64,000 nucleotides of DNA. Origin: Xanthomarina gelatinilytica. GTDB taxonomy: Bacteria > Bacteroidota > Bacteroidia > Flavobacteriales > Flavobacteriaceae. A program made the position numbers and the translations under genes. The notes beneath the pieces were generated by a model that saw nothing but the letters and a program-made list of their open reading frames with translations, made no database searches and was not told where the DNA came from. Below are positions 15,611-24,431 of the stretch, one piece after another; position 1 is the stretch's first letter; every line of letters starts with the position of its first letter. The DNA lies in the NCBI RefSeq assembly GCF_000348685.1, contig NZ_ANLA01000014.1, forward strand, positions 1 to 64,000. Direction: 5' to 3'.

Positions 15611-18004
15611 CTAGTTACGCAGTGGTTTTCCAGTTTTCAACATGTGCTGAATGCGTTCTAAAGTTTTTCTTTCAGTACAAAGTGATAAGAATGCTTCACG
15701 TTCTAAATCCAATAAATATTGTTCACTTACCAAGGTTGGTTCCGATAAATCGCCTCCAGCCATTACGTAAGCTAATTTATTAGCTATTTTTTGGTCGTGT
15801 TCACTTATGTAATTACTGTCTTCCATAGAATCTGTTCCTACTAAAAACATTCCTAAGGCTTGCTTCCCAAGTACCTTAACGTCTGTACGTTTTACAGGTT
15901 GCGTATAACCAGCTTCTGCCATTAATTTTGCATAAGCTTTGGCAGTTGCAATTTGTCTGTCTTTATTAACGACTACCACATCTTTTCCTTTTTGAAGAAT
16001 GCCTAAATCGAAAGCTTCGTATGCCGAAGTGGCTACTTTAGCCATTCCGATGGTTAAGAAATACTCCTGCAACACATTTAATTCTACATCACCTTTTCTA
16101 AATGTATCAGAAGCTCTTAAAGCCATTTCTTTAGAACCTCCACCACCAGGAATCACACCAACACCAAACTCTACAAGTCCGATGTAAGTTTCGGCAGCTG
16201 CAACCACTTTATCTGCATGCATGGAAAGTTCACAGCCTCCACCTAGCGCCATTCCATGAGGAGCAGCTACAGTTGGAATTGCTGAATAACGCATACGCAT
16301 CATGGTATCTTGGAAGTATTTGATGGCCATGTTAAGCTCGTCGTATTCTTGTTCGGCAGCCATCATGAAAATCATTCCAATGTTGGCTCCAACAGAGAAA
16401 TTTGCAGCTTGATTACCAATGACCAAGCCTTGGAAATCTTTTTCAGCTAAATCCACTGCTTTATTCAATCCAGCGAGTACGTCACCACCAATGGTGTTCA
16501 TTTTACTCTGGAATTCACAGTTTAAAATACCATCTCCCAAATCTTCGATAACGACTCCCGAGTTTTTAAAGACCTCGTTTGATTTTCTAATGTTATCCAA
16601 AATAATGAAGGCATCTTGACCAGGAATTTTTTCTTGAGACTTGGTTGGAATGTTATAAAAATAGGTTGCTCCATCTTTAACTGTATAGAAGCTTTTGTTG
16701 CCTGTTGCGAGCATGTTTTTTACCCAGGCATTAGGCTCCAAACCTTCGGCTTTCATGAGTTCGATGCCTTTTTCCACACCAATGGCATCCCAAATTTGGA
16801 AAGGACCATGTTCCCAGCCAAATCCAGCTTTCATCGCGTCGTCTATTTTATATAATTCATCTGAAATTTCTGGGATTCTATTGGATACATAAGCAAACAT
16901 GGCAGTAAAATTCTTTCTGTAGAATTCTCCAGCTTTATCTTTTCCAGAAACTAGAATTGGAAAACGGTCAATAACTTTATCGACAGTTTTTGTCAGCTCT
17001 AAGGTGGCAAATTTTGCCGATTTTTTATCTCTATATTGAAGGGTGTTTAAATCTAAAGTCTTTATTTCCTTTCCTTCTTTTTTATAAAATCCTTGGCCAG
17101 TTTTGCTTCCCAGCCATTTGTTTTCCATCATGGTATTGATGAAATCAGGCAGTTTAAACAGCTCATGAGCTTCGTCATTAGGACAATTTTCATAAATGCC
17201 GTTTGCCACATGAACCAAAGTATCCAAACCAACCACATCAACCGTTCTAAAGGTTGCCGATTTTGGACGACCAATCACTGGACCAGTCAATTTATCGACT
17301 TCTTCAACCGTTAAATCCATTTCCTTGACTTGATGGAACAAACTTTGAATGCCGAAAATACCAATTCTGTTTCCTATAAAAGCAGGTGTATCTTTGGCAA
17401 CCACAGAGGTTTTGCCCAGGAATTTTTCACCATATTCATTTAAGAAATCCAAAACTTCTTGAGATGTTTTGGGACTAGGAATGATTTCAAATAACTTTAA
17501 GTAACGCGCTGGATTGAAAAAGTGTGTGCCACAAAAATGTTTCTGGAAATCGTCGCTTCGTCCTTCACTCATAAACTTAATAGGGATTCCAGAGGTATTA
17601 GACGTAATTAAAGTTCCAGGCGTTCTATGTTTTTCAAGTTTTTCAAAAACTTGTTTTTTAATGTCAAGACGCTCTACAACCACTTCCATGATCCAATCTA
17701 CATCTTTTACCTTTGCAATATCGTCTTCTAAATTACCAGTAGTAATCCTGTTTGCAAAAGATTGATGGTAAATAGGAGAGGGCTTTGATTTTAAAGAAGC
17801 CGTTAAGGAATTGTTTACAATCCTGTTTCTTACAGCTTTATCTTCTAAAGTGAGACCTTTAGCTTTTTCAGCATCGGTAAGTTCTCTAGGAACAATGTCC
17901 AGCAATAGCACATCCACACCAATATTGGCAAAATGACATGCAATACCACTTCCCATGATTCCGGAACCTATAATGGCTATTTTTTTAATACGTCTTGTAC
18001 TCAT
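15611..18004 (-). CDS. bifunctional 3-hydroxyacyl-CoA dehydrogenase / enoyl-CoA hydratase
   Basis: 797 residues. The order is dehydrogenase first: a Rossmann NAD site KIAIIGSGIMGSGIACHFA (about 7-25), the 3HCDH core with the catalytic HFFNPARYLKLFEIIP segment, and two 3HCDH C-terminal domains. A crotonase-fold hydratase follows at the C-terminus, with the oxyanion-hole segments HGMALGGGCELSMHAD and GVGVIPGGGGSKEMALR. This order matches the FadN-like family of Bacillus and Bacteroidota rather than E. coli FadB. It carries out the middle two steps of beta-oxidation. It follows marR by 22 bp. Confidence 0.95.
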   Translation of the reverse strand: MSTRRIKKIAIIGSGIMGSGIACHFANIGVDVLLLDIVPRELTDAEKAKGLTLEDKAVRNRIVNNSLTASLKSKPSPIYHQSFANRITTGNLEDDIAKVKDVDWIMEVVVERLDIKKQVFEKLEKHRTPGTLITSNTSGIPIKFMSEGRSDDFQKHFCGTHFFNPARYLKLFEIIPSPKTSQEVLDFLNEYGEKFLGKTSVVAKDTPAFIGNRIGIFGIQSLFHQVKEMDLTVEEVDKLTGPVIGRPKSATFRTVDVVGLDTLVHVANGIYENCPNDEAHELFKLPDFINTMMENKWLGSKTGQGFYKKEGKEIKTLDLNTLQYRDKKSAKFATLELTKTVDKVIDRFPILVSGKDKAGEFYRKNFTAMFAYVSNRIPEISDELYKIDDAMKAGFGWEHGPFQIWDAIGVEKGIELMKAEGLEPNAWVKNMLATGNKSFYTVKDGATYFYNIPTKSQEKIPGQDAFIILDNIRKSNEVFKNSGVVIEDLGDGILNCEFQSKMNTIGGDVLAGLNKAVDLAEKDFQGLVIGNQAANFSVGANIGMIFMMAAEQEYDELNMAIKYFQDTMMRMRYSAIPTVAAPHGMALGGGCELSMHADKVVAAAETYIGLVEFGVGVIPGGGGSKEMALRASDTFRKGDVELNVLQEYFLTIGMAKVATSAYEAFDLGILQKGKDVVVVNKDRQIATAKAYAKLMAEAGYTQPVKRTDVKVLGKQALGMFLVGTDSMEDSNYISEHDQKIANKLAYVMAGGDLSEPTLVSEQYLLDLEREAFLSLCTERKTLERIQHMLKTGKPLRN

Positions 18005-18026
18005 TTTATTTTAAATGATTTATCTA

Positions 18027-18485
18027 TTAATACTTGATGTTGTTAACCTCGTTGGTATATATTTTTTTATTTGAAATTAAATCGTTTATGGTTTCTGCTA
18101 CTTCATAAAACGCCATTAATTTTTCCAAAGGAATATTTTTCTTGATGGCTTCGTTGAATTTTAACACCCTGTCTTTGGAGTAGGCCCTTTTTTCTTTTCC
18201 AAAATCGGTTAAGTAAATCAAGACACCACGACCATCTTCAGGATTGGGTTTTCTTTCAATTAAACCTCTGGTTTCCATAGTTTTTAATATTCTGGACAAA
18301 CTGGTTGCCTCCATACCCATTTTTGGACCTAAGGATGTTGAAGGGGTTCCACTTTCTGGGTCTATACTTAATAAAGTAAAGCCAGTGGCCATGGTGCTAT
18401 CAAATTTTGCAGCTTCTTCATTGTACATTTTTTGGACAGCTAACCATGTGGTTCTTAGAATATAATCAATGGTTTTATCTTTCAT
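18027..18485 (-). CDS. MarR family transcriptional regulator of the fad operon
   Basis: 152 residues with a winged helix-turn-helix: GMEATSLSRILKTMETRGLIERKPNPEDGRGVLIYLTDFG (about 77-116 in segments), the MarR recognition helix and wing. It is the first gene of the fad operon and its promoter lies under a perfect 28-bp palindrome, so it is probably an autorepressor that also controls fadB, fadA and fadE. The effector may be an acyl-CoA, as in other fatty-acid-linked MarR/TetR regulators; that part is inference. Confidence 0.92.
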   Translation of the reverse strand: MKDKTIDYILRTTWLAVQKMYNEEAAKFDSTMATGFTLLSIDPESGTPSTSLGPKMGMEATSLSRILKTMETRGLIERKPNPEDGRGVLIYLTDFGKEKRAYSKDRVLKFNEAIKKNIPLEKLMAFYEVAETINDLISNKKIYTNEVNNIKY

Positions 18486-18504
18486 ATTTAGTGTTTATGA
18501 AATC

Positions 18505-18544
18505 CAAAGATAAGTAAAATTTATTATGCATGCATAATAAATTT
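18505..18544 (-). promoter_or_regulatory. marR/fad promoter with 28-bp palindromic operator
   Basis: 18517-18544 is a perfect palindrome with core TTATGCATGCATAA flanked by AAATTTA/TAAATTT-type ends. On the minus strand a perfect -7 element TATCTTTG (18505-18512) lies just downstream, so the palindrome covers the -33 region. This is the geometry of a repressor site, and the likely binder is MarR encoded 20 bp downstream. Confidence 0.9.
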
Positions 18545-18569
18545 AAAAAATTTTAATAGGAAATGGGTT

Positions 18570-18601
18570 AAAAAAAACTCCTTTATCAAATAAAGGAGTT
18601 T
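18570..18601 (-). terminator. rho-independent terminator of acyl-CoA ligase gene
   Basis: AAACTCCTTTA pairs with TAAAGGAGTTT around a 5-nt loop, followed by a T-run on the minus strand, 6 bp after the ligase stop codon. Confidence 0.9.
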
Positions 18602-18606
18602 GTGAT

Positions 18607-20376
18607 TTAAGAGCGATATATTTTCTCGATGAGGTCTTTGTAGATTTCTTTAATAACCTTTCGTTTCATTTTCATGGTAGGTGTTAAGTGACCATCTTCA
18701 ATGGTCCAAGCATTTGGTGTTATTTCAAATTTTTTGATTTGTTCCCAATGACCAAACTTTTTATTGGCCTCATCTATTTCTTCTTGAATTCTTTCCCTTA
18801 GTTTTTGGTTAGAGGCTATATCTTCTTTAGATTTAAATGTAATATGATGTCTTTTTGCCCATTCTTCAATAAATTCGTAATTGACTTGGATTAATGCTGC
18901 AGGCATTTTTTCGCCTTCACCAATCACCATAATTTGTTCTATAAAACGGGATTGTTTAAACTGGTTCTCCAATAGGGCAGGAGCTACGTATTTTCCGCCA
19001 GAAGTTTTAAACATTTCTTTTTTTCTGTCTGTTATTTTCAGGAAGCCATCACTATCAATTTCACCTATGTCTCCAGTATGGAAATAGTCGCCTGTCATAA
19101 CTTCGGCAGTTTTTTCAGGTTCTTTGTAGTAACCTTTCATGACATTAGGTCCTTTTACCAAAATTTCGCCATCCTCAGCAATTTTAACGTCTACATTATC
19201 TATTATGCGACCAACGGTTCCAATTCTAAAACCACCATCCCTTTGATCGTTCACAGAGATTACAGGTGAGGTTTCGGTTAAGCCGTAACCTTCCATAATT
19301 GGCATTTCGGCTGCTGCGAAAATCCTGGTTAATCTAGGTTGTAATGCTGCGCTTCCAGAGACCATAAGGTCCAACTGACCACCTAAACCCTCTTTCCATT
19401 TGCTGAAAATGAGTTTTCTAGCTAATTTAAGTTGTGTTTCGTACCACCAACCATTGGATCCATAAGGTTCGTACTTAAGGCCCAATTCCACAGCCCAAAA
19501 GAACAAGGCTTTTTTAATGCCGCTAAGATCTGCTCCTTTAGCGATTATTTTATCGTACACTTTTTCATATAAACGTGGTACAGCTGTCATGACATGAGGT
19601 TGGACTTCTTTTAGGTTGTCACTCATTTTTTCTATGGATTCTGCAAAATATATTTCAACACCACAATATTGATATAGATACAGGATCATGCGTTCAAATA
19701 CATGACAAACTGGTAGAAAACTCAACGATTTTGAATGCCCATAATCAAAAGGGACACGTTTTTCACTATCCAATACGTTGGACACGATATTTTTATGGGT
19801 AAGCATGACCCCTTTAGGTCTACCTGTTGTTCCGGAAGTGTAAATTAAGGTTGCCAAATCGTCGGTTGTTACTGCACTTTTCCTGGTTTCAACGTCTTTT
19901 TGGTTGCTGTCGTCCTTTCCTAATTCCAAAACTTCTTTCCAGTTTTTTTCTCCATCAACTTCATCAAAAGTATAAATGGCTTTTAGTTTTGTTTGACTTT
20001 TAATGGGGTTAAGTTTTTCTAAAATTTCAGCATCAGAAACAAAACAATAACTTGCCTCTGAGTGATTTAAAATGTATTCGTAGTCCTCCTTGGAAATGGT
20101 AGGGTAAATAGGTACATTTTGAGCACCAACCTGTAATACACCAATATCCAAGACATTCCATTCGGTTCTGTTGGTGGTTGAAATAACAGCAATTTTATCG
20201 TTAGGCTTCACTCCCAAACGTAACAAGCCTCTACTGATAGCGTTTGCTTGATTTACATATTCCTTTGAGGATATGGACTCCCAATTTCCGTTGCTTTTTG
20301 AAGTAAAAGCTTTTTCTAAATTGTAAGTTTTTAATTGGTGATACGGAAAATCGAAAAGTCTGGTAATTTGAGTCAT
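18607..20376 (-). CDS. long-chain acyl-CoA synthetase (AMP-dependent ligase, FadD-like)
   Basis: 589 residues from the ATG at 20376. A longer frame to 20403 would need a TTG start inside a likely promoter (TAATTTG), so I prefer the ATG. Motifs are the P-loop LIYTSGTTGRPKGVMLTHKN (near 178-197), EGYGLTETSP (near 365), and the C-terminal GYYKEPEKTAEV and ITDRKKEMFKTSGGKYVAP segments. It activates free fatty acids to acyl-CoA, feeding the adjacent beta-oxidation operon, though it has its own terminator. Confidence 0.93.
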   Translation of the reverse strand: MTQITRLFDFPYHQLKTYNLEKAFTSKSNGNWESISSKEYVNQANAISRGLLRLGVKPNDKIAVISTTNRTEWNVLDIGVLQVGAQNVPIYPTISKEDYEYILNHSEASYCFVSDAEILEKLNPIKSQTKLKAIYTFDEVDGEKNWKEVLELGKDDSNQKDVETRKSAVTTDDLATLIYTSGTTGRPKGVMLTHKNIVSNVLDSEKRVPFDYGHSKSLSFLPVCHVFERMILYLYQYCGVEIYFAESIEKMSDNLKEVQPHVMTAVPRLYEKVYDKIIAKGADLSGIKKALFFWAVELGLKYEPYGSNGWWYETQLKLARKLIFSKWKEGLGGQLDLMVSGSAALQPRLTRIFAAAEMPIMEGYGLTETSPVISVNDQRDGGFRIGTVGRIIDNVDVKIAEDGEILVKGPNVMKGYYKEPEKTAEVMTGDYFHTGDIGEIDSDGFLKITDRKKEMFKTSGGKYVAPALLENQFKQSRFIEQIMVIGEGEKMPAALIQVNYEFIEEWAKRHHITFKSKEDIASNQKLRERIQEEIDEANKKFGHWEQIKKFEITPNAWTIEDGHLTPTMKMKRKVIKEIYKDLIEKIYRS

Positions 20377-20437
20377 CTGTTTATGGAATTTGAAGACTTG
20401 CAAATTATGAAAAAAAAGTGATATTTAATTGTTGCCA

Positions 20438-20470
20438 TAAAAAAAGGAGCTTAAAAAATGAAAGCTCCTT
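20438..20470 (-). terminator. rho-independent terminator of purL
   Basis: AAGGAGCTT pairs with AAGCTCCTT around a 9-nt loop, followed by a T-run on the minus strand, 23 bp past the purL stop. Confidence 0.88.
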
Positions 20471-20492
20471 GATTTATAATTATTTAAATATT

Positions 20493-23400
20493 CTATTTTT
20501 TGTTTTCCAGCCATTTTCTAGCATTCACAAAGGCCTCCAACCAAGGAGAGACTTCGTCTTTACGCCCGTTAGGGTAGTTGGCCCAGTTCCATTGAAATGT
20601 TGAACGCTCAATATGTGGCATAGTCACCAAATGCCTTCCAGTTTTATCAGTCATCATAGCTGTATTAAAATCTGAACCATTTGGATTATGAGGATATTCA
20701 GCATAACCATACTTTGCTACAATATTGTACTGATCTTCAGCATAAGGAAGGTTGAATTTTCCTTCACCATGAGAAATCCAAACACCTAGTGTGCTACCTG
20801 CTAAGGTTGAAAGCATAATAGAGTTATTCTCTTGAATTTTCACAGACGTAAATGAGCTCTCGTGTTTATGAGAATCATTATGCACCATTTTACCATGCTG
20901 CTCATGCTCTGGATTAATAAGGTCTAGTTCCATCATTAACTGGCAACCGTTACAAATACCAACCGAAAGTGTGTCTTCTCTTTCAAAGAAATTTTTGAGG
21001 GCAGTATTGGCTTTTTCGTTGTACATAAAAGCGCCTGCCCAACCTTTGGCAGAACCTAAAACATCAGAATTTGAAAAACCACCAACAGCACCAATAAACT
21101 GAATATCTTCCAAGGTTTCACGGCCAGAAATTAAATCGGTCATGTGCACGTCTTTCACGTCAAAACCAGCTAAGTACATGGCATTGGCCATTTCGCGCTC
21201 TGAATTAGATCCTTTTTCACGTAGAATAGCAGCTTTTGGCCTGTCTTTGCGAGGAGCTCGTGACGTGGCAATCTCCTTTTCTGAATCAGATTGCTTCGTT
21301 TCACTCGCAATGACGTCTGATAATTTTCCAGTAAAATGCTTCGGGAATTTATACTGTAAAGGCTGTTTTTTATAGTTGTCAAATCGGTCTTGAGCCAAGT
21401 TGTTTGCCGTTTGTTTTTGGTCCAGTAGGTAGGAGGTTTTGTACCAAACGTCACGTAATCTAGAGACAGTAAGTGTAAACACCTCTTGGTGGTTAATGAT
21501 GCTTAAAACATCAGAATTTGTGACTTTTCCTATGTTAAAGAATTCAATATTGGCATTTGTTAATACCTGCTCCACCGAATTATCTGTAGCTTGGAAGACA
21601 ATTCCAGAATTTTCAGCAAATAAAAGTTTTACAGAGTCTTTTTCTGCTAATTCCGTCAGGTCTAATTCGGCTCCCAGATTCACATCGGCAAAACACATTT
21701 CCAGTAAGGTTGTAATTAAACCACCAGAAGCCACATCATGTCCAGCAACAATTTTATCCTCTTTTATTAACTGTTGTATGGTATTGAATGTGTTTTTAAA
21801 TTGTTGCGCATCTTTTATGGATGGAGTGTCATTTCCAATTTTATTGAGCACTTGCGCAAACGAACTACCTCCCAATTTAAATTGGTCTTGAGATAGATTG
21901 ATATAATAAATAGTGCCAGTTCCAGAGGTTTCGGTTTTTTGGAATACAGGTTCAACTACCTTATGGATATCGTTGCAATTTGCAGCAGCAGAAATAATGA
22001 CTGTCCCTGGGGAAATAACCTCTTCATTAGGATATTTTTGTTTCATGGAAAGCGAATCCTTTCCAGTAGGAACGTTTATGCCCAACTCGATAGCAAATTG
22101 TGATACAGCTTCTACAGCTTCGTATAAACGCGCATCTTCACCTTCATTTTTACAAGGCCACATCCAATTGGCAGATAAGGATACACTTTTCAATCCGTCT
22201 TTTAAAGGTGCCCAAACCACATTTGTTAAGGCTTCAGCAATGGCATTTCTACTTCCAGCTGTAGGTGAAATCAAACCAGATATAGGTGCATGGCCAACAG
22301 AGGTTGCAATGCCTTCTTTCCCATTGTAATCTAAGGCCATTACACCACAATTGTTTAAAGGAAGTTGTAAAGGGCCTGCACATTGCTGTTTGGCTACTTT
22401 ACCACCAACGCAACGGTCTACTTTATTGGTTAACCAATCTTTACAAGCAACAGCTTCCAGCTGCAATACTTGATCCAGGTAGTCCAGAATATTTTTGGAA
22501 TTATAGCTCAGGTCTTTATATATTCTATGAACCGTTTTGTCTGTCATGATGGTTTTTGGAGAACTACCAAACATATCTTCAAGAGCCAAATCCATAGGTT
22601 TATCGCCTTTGGTTTTAGACTCAAACGTAAACCGATGGTTTCCCGTCACATTACCAACAGTGTACATAGGTGAACGTTCACGTTCTGCAATTCGGTTTAG
22701 TGTTTCTAAATGTTTTTCGGCTATGACCAATCCCATGCGTTCTTGAGATTCGTTTCCAATTATTTCTTTAGCCGAAAGAGTTGGGTCGCCAACAGGTAAC
22801 TTATCCAAATCGATTTTCCCACCAGTGTCTTCAACCAATTCTGAAAGACAATTTAAATGTCCACCAGCTCCATGGTCGTGAATGGACACAATATGATTTT
22901 CATCGCTTTCCACCATGCCACGAATGGCATTGGCAGCGCGCTTTTGCATTTCTGGATTGGAACGTTGCACAGCATTCAGTTCAATACCAGAAGCAAATTC
23001 TCCTGTATCTGCTGAAGATACAGCAGCTCCACCCATTCCAATTCGGTAATTTTCACCACCTAGAATCACGATTTTGTCACCTTCTTTAGGTGTGTCTTTT
23101 AAAGCTTGGTCTGCTTTACCATATCCAATACCACCTGCTTGCATGATCACTTTATCGTAACCAAGTTTTCGTAGTTTATATTCTTCGTTGGCACTCTGAA
23201 CGGCATCGCTGTTTTCGTCATGCTCAAAAGTTAACACAGAGCCACAAATTAAAGGTTGACCAAATTTGTTTCCAAAATCTGAAGCACCATTGCTTGCTTT
23301 TATTAAAATATCCATTGGTGTTTGGTACAACCAAGGTCGTGCTTGCATGTTTTGTTCCCAAGGGCGGGTTTCTTCCAGTCTGGAATACGCTGTCATATAC

Positions 23401-24260
23401 ACAGCAGTTCCAGCAAGTGGCAACGAGCCTTTTCCTCCAGCCAATCTATCGCGAATTTCACCACCAGAACCTGTTGCAGCACCATTAAATGGCTCAACAG
23501 TTGTAGGGAAATTATGGGTTTCAGCTTTTAGGGAAATGACAGAATCAAATTCTTTCACTTGGTAATAGTCTGGTTTATCTGCTGTTTTAGGAGCAAATTG
23601 CTCCACCTTTGGCCCTTTAATAAAGGCTACGTTGTCTTTATAGGCTGAAACAATATCGTTTGGATGTTGTTTTGAGGTTTCTTTTATTAGTTTGAAAAGA
23701 GAGGTAGGTTTTTCTTTACCATCTATTACAAAAGTGCCATTAAAGATTTTATGGCGACAGTGTTCAGAATTCACTTGAGAGAACCCAAAGACTTCAGAAT
23801 CTGTTAAGGGTCTCCCAATTTTTTTTGAAACACCATTTAAGTAGTCTATTTCCTCATCACTTAAGGCCAAACCTTCTTGTTGGTTATAGGCTGCAATATC
23901 TTCAATTTCCAGAATAGGCTCAGGCTGAATGTTAATGGTAAACGTTTCTTGATTCAAGCCTTGATATTTCTCTGAAATCATTGGGTCAAAATCTTTGAAG
24001 TCTGCATTTACAGCTTGAAATTCTTCAATTCTTGTAATGCCTGCTATTCCCATATTTTGGGTGATTTCAACAGCATTGGTACTCCAAGGTGTGATCATGG
24101 CAGCACGAGGACCAACAAAAAAAGCATCGAGAGATGCTTGTTCTATTTTTGGCTGGTTGCCAAATAACCATACCAATTTAGAGATGGTTTCAGTTGATAA
24201 TTCTTTTGTTGCTTGAACAGCAAAAACTTTGCTGTTTTGGTTTCCGAAGAAATGAATCAT
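20493..24260 (-). CDS. purL: phosphoribosylformylglycinamidine synthase (large, single-chain PurL)
   Basis: 1255 residues. The order is an N-terminal PurS-like domain, FGAM-synthase linker (NSEHCRHKIFNG near 167), two AIR-synthase-like halves (HNFPTTVEPFNGAATGSGGEIRD in segments; HDHGAGGH; CGVMALDY), and a C-terminal glutaminase domain with GICNGCQLM (nucleophile Cys) and HGEGK. It converts FGAR plus glutamine to FGAM in purine synthesis. About 25 residues (982-1007), in the linker before the glutaminase domain, are encoded by a palindromic repeat (21240-21315) inserted in frame. The rest is intact, so the enzyme is probably active. A 7-bp leader hairpin precedes the start. Confidence 0.97.
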   Translation of the reverse strand: MIHFFGNQNSKVFAVQATKELSTETISKLVWLFGNQPKIEQASLDAFFVGPRAAMITPWSTNAVEITQNMGIAGITRIEEFQAVNADFKDFDPMISEKYQGLNQETFTINIQPEPILEIEDIAAYNQQEGLALSDEEIDYLNGVSKKIGRPLTDSEVFGFSQVNSEHCRHKIFNGTFVIDGKEKPTSLFKLIKETSKQHPNDIVSAYKDNVAFIKGPKVEQFAPKTADKPDYYQVKEFDSVISLKAETHNFPTTVEPFNGAATGSGGEIRDRLAGGKGSLPLAGTAVYMTAYSRLEETRPWEQNMQARPWLYQTPMDILIKASNGASDFGNKFGQPLICGSVLTFEHDENSDAVQSANEEYKLRKLGYDKVIMQAGGIGYGKADQALKDTPKEGDKIVILGGENYRIGMGGAAVSSADTGEFASGIELNAVQRSNPEMQKRAANAIRGMVESDENHIVSIHDHGAGGHLNCLSELVEDTGGKIDLDKLPVGDPTLSAKEIIGNESQERMGLVIAEKHLETLNRIAERERSPMYTVGNVTGNHRFTFESKTKGDKPMDLALEDMFGSSPKTIMTDKTVHRIYKDLSYNSKNILDYLDQVLQLEAVACKDWLTNKVDRCVGGKVAKQQCAGPLQLPLNNCGVMALDYNGKEGIATSVGHAPISGLISPTAGSRNAIAEALTNVVWAPLKDGLKSVSLSANWMWPCKNEGEDARLYEAVEAVSQFAIELGINVPTGKDSLSMKQKYPNEEVISPGTVIISAAANCNDIHKVVEPVFQKTETSGTGTIYYINLSQDQFKLGGSSFAQVLNKIGNDTPSIKDAQQFKNTFNTIQQLIKEDKIVAGHDVASGGLITTLLEMCFADVNLGAELDLTELAEKDSVKLLFAENSGIVFQATDNSVEQVLTNANIEFFNIGKVTNSDVLSIINHQEVFTLTVSRLRDVWYKTSYLLDQKQTANNLAQDRFDNYKKQPLQYKFPKHFTGKLSDVIASETKQSDSEKEIATSRAPRKDRPKAAILREKGSNSEREMANAMYLAGFDVKDVHMTDLISGRETLEDIQFIGAVGGFSNSDVLGSAKGWAGAFMYNEKANTALKNFFEREDTLSVGICNGCQLMMELDLINPEHEQHGKMVHNDSHKHESSFTSVKIQENNSIMLSTLAGSTLGVWISHGEGKFNLPYAEDQYNIVAKYGYAEYPHNPNGSDFNTAMMTDKTGRHLVTMPHIERSTFQWNWANYPNGRKDEVSPWLEAFVNARKWLENKK
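21240..21315. repeat. palindromic (REP-like) repeat inside purL coding sequence
   Basis: In the sense direction it begins CGTCATTGCGAGTGAAACGA and runs through GCAATCT, a short loop, AGATTGC and CTCGCAAAGAC, so the ends can pair (TTGCGAG with CTCGCAA; GCAATCT with AGATTGC). Its left arm matches an intergenic sequence at 54516-54541 at 22 of 27 aligned positions. It encodes VIASETKQSDSEKEIATSR plus a few residues, unlike normal PurL sequence. Confidence 0.8.
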
Positions 24261-24278
24261 TATGTATGAGTTAGGTTG

Positions 24279-24299
24279 TGCCTGCTTATTTGGCAGACA
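24279..24299. repeat. short inverted repeat in purL leader
   Basis: TGCCTGC and GCAGACA form a 7-bp stem (one G-U) with a 7-nt loop in the purL 5' leader. It resembles the hairpin at 60144, which suggests a shared short palindrome family rather than a regulator. Confidence 0.5.
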
Positions 24300-24319
24300 G
24301 GTTGTTTTCTTTTAAAGTG

Positions 24320-24327
24320 CAAATTTA
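24320..24327 (-). promoter_or_regulatory. purL -7 promoter element
   Basis: TAAATTTG on the minus strand is a perfect TAnnTTTG element 60 bp before the purL start. No good -33 TTTG is visible. Confidence 0.55.
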
Positions 24328-24401
24328 CTTTTTTTCAGCGTAATAATTGCTATTTACATTCTTGAAAATTTTGAGTTATTCACGTGGTTATTAACCAAAA
24401 A

Positions 24402-24427
24402 AAAAGCGACTGGTTATAGTCGCTTTT
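24402..24427 (-). terminator. rho-independent terminator of the endonuclease gene
   Basis: AAAAGCGACT and AGTCGCTTTT pair around a 6-nt loop, with a T-run on the minus strand just past the stop. Confidence 0.9.
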
Positions 24428-24431
24428 GTAT

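Noticed and set aside
20377-20403. Nine extra N-terminal residues of the acyl-CoA ligase
   Set aside because: They require a TTG start within a probable -7 element; the first ATG is at 20376.
21142-23565. Several antisense frames over purL of 60-150 residues
   Set aside because: They are mirror frames of a conserved coding region with no family motifs or promoters; the same holds for antisense frames over carB, rmuC and the oxidase genes.
20493-24260. Frameshift or assembly error in purL at the repeat
   Set aside because: The frame is open through the element and both flanking domains are complete; the arms match a repeat elsewhere in the window.
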